This document shows, piece by piece, positions 58,831 to 64,000 of a stretch of DNA of 64,000 bases; within the stretch, counting starts at the first letter, position 1; every line of letters begins with the position of its first letter. Source of the stretch: Vibrio taketomensis (GTDB taxonomy: Bacteria; Pseudomonadota; Gammaproteobacteria; Enterobacterales; Vibrionaceae). The notes below the pieces were generated by a model that saw only the letters and a list, made by a program, of their open reading frames with translations, did no database searches and had not been told where the DNA came from. Position numbers and translations under genes: made by a program. The stretch is taken from positions 372,001 to 436,000 of the forward strand of contig NZ_AP019650.1 in the NCBI RefSeq assembly GCF_009938165.1, written 5' to 3'.

Positions 58831-59427
58831 TTACTTGAAAAAGTAACGAAAGCCGAGATAGAAGCCATCAAGAGTGACATCAATGTTCTCTACTTCTGTA
58901 AAGGCCGCTTTGTAGCCAAAGTTTAGATCCATTTTTTCATTGATGCGTGTGCCGATTTCTAGGCCAGCCTGAATAGCGGTTTCGGTATCAGAGCTGTTGA
59001 GTCCGGTTAAACTCTCTTTGACATCAAGATCAACGACACCAACACCAAGCATGGGTGCAAGGTAGATATTGCCAAAGTCGTACAATACGAAGAGTTTAGC
59101 TTTGGCATTAACCATAAATGCTTGTGCATCAACAGAAAGCGTATGGTAATCCGTACCACCAAATTTGCGATACTCTAACTCTAAACTCGGTTTAACGACT
59201 TCGTGGGTAGCAAATTCATAGCCTCCGATCAGACTAAAGCCAATGTCGCTATTATCTTCAATGGTTGTGCCCAAAACATCGGCTTTTGCTGAGCCGCCAG
59301 CTTCAAGATCGAAACCTGCATAAAACTGGTTGGTTGATTTTGTGACGGTGTCACTTGTAGGTTGGGCAATGGCTGTCGTAGCAATACAACTGGTCAATAG
59401 TACTAAGGCAAACGGGCGTATCTTCAT
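58831..59427 (-). CDS. outer-membrane beta-barrel protein (OmpX/opacity type)
   Basis: The signal peptide of about 21 residues ends AIAQ. Alternating hydrophobic strands follow, and the C-terminus GFYLGFRYFFK has the terminal Phe-rich strand of barrels recognised by BamA. 198 residues suggest an eight-stranded barrel. Exact role unknown. It is transcribed away from the yidZ-mdtL pair. Confidence 0.8.
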   Translation of the reverse strand: MKIRPFALVLLTSCIATTAIAQPTSDTVTKSTNQFYAGFDLEAGGSAKADVLGTTIEDNSDIGFSLIGGYEFATHEVVKPSLELEYRKFGGTDYHTLSVDAQAFMVNAKAKLFVLYDFGNIYLAPMLGVGVVDLDVKESLTGLNSSDTETAIQAGLEIGTRINEKMDLNFGYKAAFTEVENIDVTLDGFYLGFRYFFK

Positions 59428-59584
59428 CTCACCATACTCCTTTATGTAGTGAAATTAGAATGTTAACGATAATATACAGAGTGCATATCTGGCGGTCTAA
59501 TATCAATTAGTATGATTTAGTTCTTAAGTTGTACTAGGAGAGTTATAAGCAAACACGATTGAAGGAGTGGCATGCATCATAGTG

Positions 59585-60550
59585 TTAACTGAGTGGCTCT
59601 GCTCCATACATTGCTTTAATGGTGTTTTTCAACCATACCAGTTTTGGATTGTAGGCATTACGTTTGTGCCAAATCAGCGTAAATGGGATAAGCAGCTTAT
59701 CTTGCAGTGATTTATCGAGAGGAATAGGTAAACACACCAGCTCTGGATGAAGCTTTTGCGTGTAGTGCTCACAGTATTGGGGTGCTGTCGTCAACATATT
59801 GTGATGAGGTTGTGCTGCCATAAAGAGTGACTGTTCAAAGCTCGACATCGTGAGGCCAATATTTCGTTGCCTACCTAACTCGCTTAATACCTCATCCAAT
59901 GCCCAAGTTTCACTTTTTTCCCACACAATGTTGATGTGTTGGTAGTCTAGGAATGTGTCTAGATTCCATTCTTGTTGCAATGCAGGATGATCTTTGCGTA
60001 GATACACCATGGGTAAATCTGAAAATAGCACCTCATAGTCGAGAAAGTAAGGTAGTAGGTTGAGCGATTCTTTAGAGCGCGGATGGCTTTCTCGACCGGT
60101 AAAGCCGAGATCAATTTCACCTCGAATAATGGCATCTAGCGAGTCATAATCCCAGTTGTTGGTTTTAACTATGGCTTCTGGGTAGCGTTGTGAAATCGCG
60201 CTAAGTAGCTCATCTAATAAGGTCAACAATAATGGTGACTCAATGCAAAGATCGAAACGCACACCTTTTGGCGCAATGTCACCGCGTCTTTCTGCAATAT
60301 GGCTACCCATCTGCATCCACTCTGCAAGGTCTTGCTCAAGGCTCTGTGAAAGCAATGTTGGCGAAAGCCCAGTGGGTGTTTTCACAAATAATGGGTCATT
60401 AAACCAATCGCGTAATTTATTCAGTGACTTGCTGACAGTCGAGGGCGTAACGTTGAGCTTCTTTGCTGTTTTAGACACACTCTGCTCTTGCAATAGTAAT
60501 TGCAGAGTGCACAACAGGTTGAGATCAAGACGAGCGAGAGATTTCTTCAT
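59585..60550 (-). CDS. yidZ: LysR-family regulator YidZ
   Basis: The 321-residue protein closely follows YidZ in pattern: [34 protein letters not shown] at the N-terminus, then [62 protein letters not shown] and [19 protein letters not shown]. The adjacent mdtL and the same order in E. coli support it. It overlaps mdtL by 26 nt. Its role is to regulate; targets are poorly known. Confidence 0.92.
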   Translation of the reverse strand: MKKSLARLDLNLLCTLQLLLQEQSVSKTAKKLNVTPSTVSKSLNKLRDWFNDPLFVKTPTGLSPTLLSQSLEQDLAEWMQMGSHIAERRGDIAPKGVRFDLCIESPLLLTLLDELLSAISQRYPEAIVKTNNWDYDSLDAIIRGEIDLGFTGRESHPRSKESLNLLPYFLDYEVLFSDLPMVYLRKDHPALQQEWNLDTFLDYQHINIVWEKSETWALDEVLSELGRQRNIGLTMSSFEQSLFMAAQPHHNMLTTAPQYCEHYTQKLHPELVCLPIPLDKSLQDKLLIPFTLIWHKRNAYNPKLVWLKNTIKAMYGAEPLS

Positions 60551-61736
60551 AGTCAGGGTTATTTAGTGCAAGTGCATTGTTGGGCTGTTTTACTAATAGT
60601 ATTAAAGCCACACTGATTAAGCCACCTATAGCCAGTATCAATACCAACATATTCAAAGCGCTAACGCCGATGAGCCCCATAAACCAAATATAGAATGCTG
60701 AGCTACAGACTTGAGCGATACCAAGTATCGAACTCGCGACACCTGCTCTTTTGGTAAACGGGCTAAGTGCTTGGCTCATCGTCACGCCAAAGCCTATTGA
60801 GAACCCAGCGCATATCAATCCAAATCCGATGAAGTAACACCCAATGCTCAATGCGTTATAGTGAGCAAGCATAAGTATGCTTGCGGCTACCATTAACAGG
60901 GACTGTGATATGAACATTAGCGCGCGCTGCGATAAAAAAGTAAGCATCAATGGCGCAGAGAATGAGGTGAGCATACTGACTAGTGCTGTCCCGGCCATGA
61001 TAGAAGAGTAGCCTCCTCGGTCAAAGCCAAGTTCATTCATTATCAACATTGGCGATACGTTGACATAAGTCAGGATCATCGTAACGCTAATGGCGGCGAT
61101 GATGACTCGGCTGATAAATAGGCGCTCGAAGAACGTTTCTTTTTCATCAATCATAGCGTCTGAGTTTTGAGTGGTATGGCGTGCGGTAGGCTTTGACTCT
61201 TTTAATACAAAAATGGAAAGCAAACATACCAACACACCCATAGCAGCCATCGTCGTAAATAGGCTATACCAAGGAAATTTGAGCATAATTAAATGCCCTA
61301 CAACCGGTGCAATCACGGGAATAATACACGTGATGCCGTTGAGCATGGAAAGCACTTTTGCACGACGTTGATCATCTAGAGTATCGCGCAATATAGCGAA
61401 TGCGACGATATAGCAAGAGCCCGCGCCAATTCCTTGAGCAAAGCGCGCAGTCAAAAAGCTGGTGGTTTGTTCAGCACTACCGCCTAATAACGAAGCGGCA
61501 ATAAATATTACCGCTCCTGCAATCGCCACTGGTTTTCGGCCAACTGAATCGGCAATTTTGCCTGCCAACAACATGGTGGTTGCCATGCCCGCAAGATAGA
61601 TAGAAAACGCGATATGCAGTTGGGACTCGTTGGCATGTAGATCTCGAGCAATTTGCGGCAAACCTACTAAATACAGATCAATTGCGGTCGGATAGAGAAG
61701 AACCAGTGCAAAACTGCACAGTAAAAAACGAAACAT
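60525..61736 (-). CDS. mdtL: multidrug efflux MFS transporter MdtL
   Basis: This MFS drug:H+ antiporter has 12 predicted helices. It has [16 protein letters not shown], the motif [17 protein letters not shown] and [22 protein letters not shown], all close to MdtL. Start 61736 (MFRFLLCSF) is chosen for TGAGG just upstream. It forms a pair with yidZ. Confidence 0.9.
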   Translation of the reverse strand: MFRFLLCSFALVLLYPTAIDLYLVGLPQIARDLHANESQLHIAFSIYLAGMATTMLLAGKIADSVGRKPVAIAGAVIFIAASLLGGSAEQTTSFLTARFAQGIGAGSCYIVAFAILRDTLDDQRRAKVLSMLNGITCIIPVIAPVVGHLIMLKFPWYSLFTTMAAMGVLVCLLSIFVLKESKPTARHTTQNSDAMIDEKETFFERLFISRVIIAAISVTMILTYVNVSPMLIMNELGFDRGGYSSIMAGTALVSMLTSFSAPLMLTFLSQRALMFISQSLLMVAASILMLAHYNALSIGCYFIGFGLICAGFSIGFGVTMSQALSPFTKRAGVASSILGIAQVCSSAFYIWFMGLIGVSALNMLVLILAIGGLISVALILLVKQPNNALALNNPDYEEISRSS

Positions 61737-61858
61737 GTAAACCTCACTCATTGTAGGCGAGGGATAGTATTCGGCTTAGAATTTAACGGCGAGTGGTCTT
61801 TACGACAACGGGTATTTCCATTTAGGACAAACCCTGTGGGAAATTTCTGGGAAGAATA

Positions 61859-61885
61859 AGCAGCGCAACCTTAAGAAACGCTGCT
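61859..61885 (-). terminator. terminator after the RCC1-like lipoprotein gene
   Basis: On the minus strand AGCAGCG and CGCTGCT pair over a 13-nt loop, 10 bp after the stop codon, followed by a partly T-rich tail. Confidence 0.55.
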
Positions 61886-61894
61886 CACTGTTAG

Positions 61895-63790
61895 TTAGTC
61901 AAAGTCCACCAGTGAACTATCACCACCTTCGTTTGGATGGCCCCAAGTAATAATTCTACTGTCTGATGTAAGTGCTGCGAAAGCAGACCAATTTGAGTAA
62001 ATCTTTACAATGTTTGTGAGTTGATGTTCAACTTCACTTGTGTCACCACCTTCAATCGGGTCTCCCCAAGTGACGACGGTACCGTCAGTTTTAAGGACGG
62101 CAAATGCAGTCCATGTAGAATATACTTCTGCGATGTTGGTGATTTGTGATTGTACGTGTGTACTATCACCTCCAGCAGTTGGGTTTCCCCATGTTACTAA
62201 CGTTCCATCATCTTTTAGGGCAGCAAAGGCTGTCGCTGTAGAGTATATGGTTTTGACATTGGTAAGTTGCTCTTGTACATAAGAGCTATCGCCACCAGTT
62301 TCGTGATCACCCCAAGTCACCACTGTACCGTCAGTCTTTAATGCAGCGAATGCATTATTGTTTGAAAATACTTGTTTAACCTCAGTGATATCAGACATTT
62401 GTATTGGGCATGTGTGCGGTAAACTAGGGCAGGAATTACCCCAAGAAACGATACTCCCATCCGTTTTTAGAGCCGTAAAAGCAGCGCTACTAGCAACAAT
62501 AGAGCTTACGTGAGTCAGTTGATCTTGCACTTTTGAACTGTCGCCGCCGTCTTCCTCATCACCCCAAGTAACCACTGTGCCGTCACTCTTGAGTGCTGCA
62601 AAAGACCAGTTACTAGCAAAAATCTTATCTACTTGCTTTAATTGAGCCGCAGTTTGACTATCAACACTTCCGCCTTGATTTGGATGCCCCCAAACGACCA
62701 CTGTGCCATCTTGTTTTAGTCCAGCAAAGGCCCAGCTTGCTGGCGAAATATCGACAATATTCGACAAGTCTACACCTGCACTGCTGCCTCCATATGCAGG
62801 GTGTCCCCAAGATGCAACGGAGCCGTCGGGCTTGAACGCCGCAAAAGACCAACCAGTTTGTCTTGAGAAAATTTTAGTTACGTGGGTTGGCGGTGTGATT
62901 TCATCGAGAAAACTGCCCCATGTAACCAAAGAATTATCATTATTTATCACCGCGAAGCCAAATTGAGCTGATGCAATCTCTTTTGGGGAGTCGAACTGAT
63001 GTTGGACGTGATAATTGTAACCGCCATAATTTGGGTTACCCCAAGATACGACCTGACCATTTGGTTTTATTGCAGTAAAGGCGGCTAATGACCCTTTAAC
63101 TTGTATGTTATTCACGGAAACGGGTATAGGTTGGCTGTCGATACCATTAGATCTGGCAGTAAGCGTTGTGTTCCCTTCTTTTATTCCTTCAAGCAGTCCT
63201 TCACCTTTACTATTATCATGTGATACAGACGCTATTGTTGAATTTGTTGTGCTCCATTCAACGTTGAGGAGTAAGTCAATTTTACTTCCATCTTGGAATT
63301 CACCAATGGCATTAATATGATGTTTTTCACCGGGGGCTATGGCTAATAGACTTGGATCTATCGTGACTTTATGTAGTGGCTGAGCTGGAACTACACTTAT
63401 CTGCATCTGCGTAGTAAATGTATGACCATTTATGGTTGTTTCTACGCCAATTTCAGCGGAACCATCGGAAACTCCTGAGATAATGCCATTGTTTTCGTCT
63501 ACCACACCATTAGAGCTCGGTATAATACTAAATGGGTTATCTAATTTGTGTTCAGAGCCGTCAGAATAAATACCATAAATTTCAAATTTTTTTGCATATC
63601 CTTTTGGGATTTCAAGAACCGCGGGCTCGGTCCTTATGTCAACTAACACTGATGGTCCAGCAGGCGGTTTAATTTGTCCACCATCATTATTATTGCTCGA
63701 ATTGCTACTATCACCGCCACCGCATCCAGCGGTTATTAATATCCCAATGTAATTAAACAAAAGCGGCCATTCTTGAACGAAAATTAACAA
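61895..63790 (-). CDS. lipoprotein with Ig-like domains and RCC1-like repeats
   Basis: The visible frame begins LLFNYIGILITAGC, whose Cys is a lipobox. The frame is open upstream of the likely start, and an alternative ATG at 63797 (MNLVNFRSRMAAF) is in another frame, so a frameshift in the signal peptide is possible. Two Ig-like modules (residues about 45-225) precede ten repeats of about 40-50 residues of the form AFAALKTDGTVVTWGD followed by GGDSS. These resemble RCC1/BNR beta-propeller blades, a seven-bladed fold or larger. Such repeats are rarely seen on bacterial lipoproteins. Function unknown. Confidence 0.8.
   Translation of the reverse strand: MLIFVQEWPLLFNYIGILITAGCGGGDSSNSSNNNDGGQIKPPAGPSVLVDIRTEPAVLEIPKGYAKKFEIYGIYSDGSEHKLDNPFSIIPSSNGVVDENNGIISGVSDGSAEIGVETTINGHTFTTQMQISVVPAQPLHKVTIDPSLLAIAPGEKHHINAIGEFQDGSKIDLLLNVEWSTTNSTIASVSHDNSKGEGLLEGIKEGNTTLTARSNGIDSQPIPVSVNNIQVKGSLAAFTAIKPNGQVVSWGNPNYGGYNYHVQHQFDSPKEIASAQFGFAVINNDNSLVTWGSFLDEITPPTHVTKIFSRQTGWSFAAFKPDGSVASWGHPAYGGSSAGVDLSNIVDISPASWAFAGLKQDGTVVVWGHPNQGGSVDSQTAAQLKQVDKIFASNWSFAALKSDGTVVTWGDEEDGGDSSKVQDQLTHVSSIVASSAAFTALKTDGSIVSWGNSCPSLPHTCPIQMSDITEVKQVFSNNNAFAALKTDGTVVTWGDHETGGDSSYVQEQLTNVKTIYSTATAFAALKDDGTLVTWGNPTAGGDSTHVQSQITNIAEVYSTWTAFAVLKTDGTVVTWGDPIEGGDTSEVEHQLTNIVKIYSNWSAFAALTSDSRIITWGHPNEGGDSSLVDFD
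62040..63120 (-). repeat. RCC1-like repeats (ten units)
   Basis: Ten blocks with the core F-A-x-L-K-x-D-G-x-V-V-x-W-G are found. The later, C-terminal units are nearly identical (GTVVTWGD, GGDSS), pointing to recent internal duplication. Confidence 0.75.
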
Positions 63791-63797
63791 GATTCAT

Positions 63798-64000
63798 AGA
63801 GGATGCTCTATTTAAATTAGCTATTCGCACTACAGCGAGTAGTTAGTTAATAAAGGTGTCGATATGTAATGATGTATTACATTGACAATGAATGTATTAA
63901 TGGAGGATATATCATGCCAGTCTGATGTGCGGCAAGGGGGGAAATACGGTGTATCCTGTAATTTAAGTGATTTTTTACTATAAAATATGGCGCTTATTTG
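63798..64000. other. end of window, no gene seen
   Basis: Short AT-rich stretch upstream of the lipoprotein gene; no coding frame or signal I can support. Confidence 0.5.

Noticed and set aside
1..64000. CRISPR array
   Set aside because: No array of short, evenly spaced direct repeats was noticed anywhere.

Overview
The window looks like a chromosome segment of a Vibrio or close relative (Vibrionaceae). The grounds are Vibrio-like protein sequences throughout: the giant type I-secreted adhesin, the paired mdtL-yidZ genes, a CspA-type cold shock protein, a lysine-riboswitch-controlled NhaC-family transporter and DmsABC. Genes are mostly short operons on both strands with compact, overlapping junctions.

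Layout. 1-8813: 3' part of a giant RTX/T1SS adhesin cut by the window edge, ended by a clear terminator. 8.9-11.7 kb: a TetR regulator, a DUF3024-type protein, a solitary pstS with a Pho-box-like site, and a MaoC-like dehydratase. 11.97-20.09 kb: a genomic island in the 3' end of a tRNA-Ser(UGA) gene, with attL and attR direct repeats. It carries a tyrosine integrase, an overlapping unknown gene, a two-gene operon for a soluble protein plus a four-helix membrane protein, an XRE-ImmA regulator, and a three-gene minus-strand cassette (HD phosphohydrolase, nucleotidyltransferase, histidine phosphatase) that is only visible after correcting many frameshifts. 20.3-33.4 kb: ordinary chromosomal genes, including LysR/NmrA, a frameshifted modF, riboswitch-lysW, a RecX-like protein, GNAT, an ankyrin lipoprotein, a GGDEF-EAL protein, a lipoprotein amidohydrolase and a Crp/Fnr regulator.

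33.9-56.2 kb is an anaerobic respiration block. dmsABC, dmsD and a napF-like ferredoxin form a DMSO/S-oxide reductase unit behind an FNR-like box. hypBCDEA, hyaABCD, a HypF-related gene, hypF and nikABCDE follow as one nearly continuous plus-strand run. It encodes a membrane-bound uptake [NiFe] hydrogenase, its maturation proteins and a dedicated nickel importer. Together they could couple H2 oxidation through quinone to DMSO reduction; this coupling is inference from adjacency. 56.2-64 kb: trxC, a small hypothetical gene, cspA, more small proteins, an OmpX-like barrel, yidZ-mdtL, and a lipoprotein with Ig-like domains and RCC1-like repeats.

A recurring oddity is that many otherwise well-conserved genes are broken by small indels, several in short homopolymers (modF, hypE, napF, cspA, several island genes). 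That could be sequencing error, real decay, or both. It should be settled before any of these genes is called a pseudogene.
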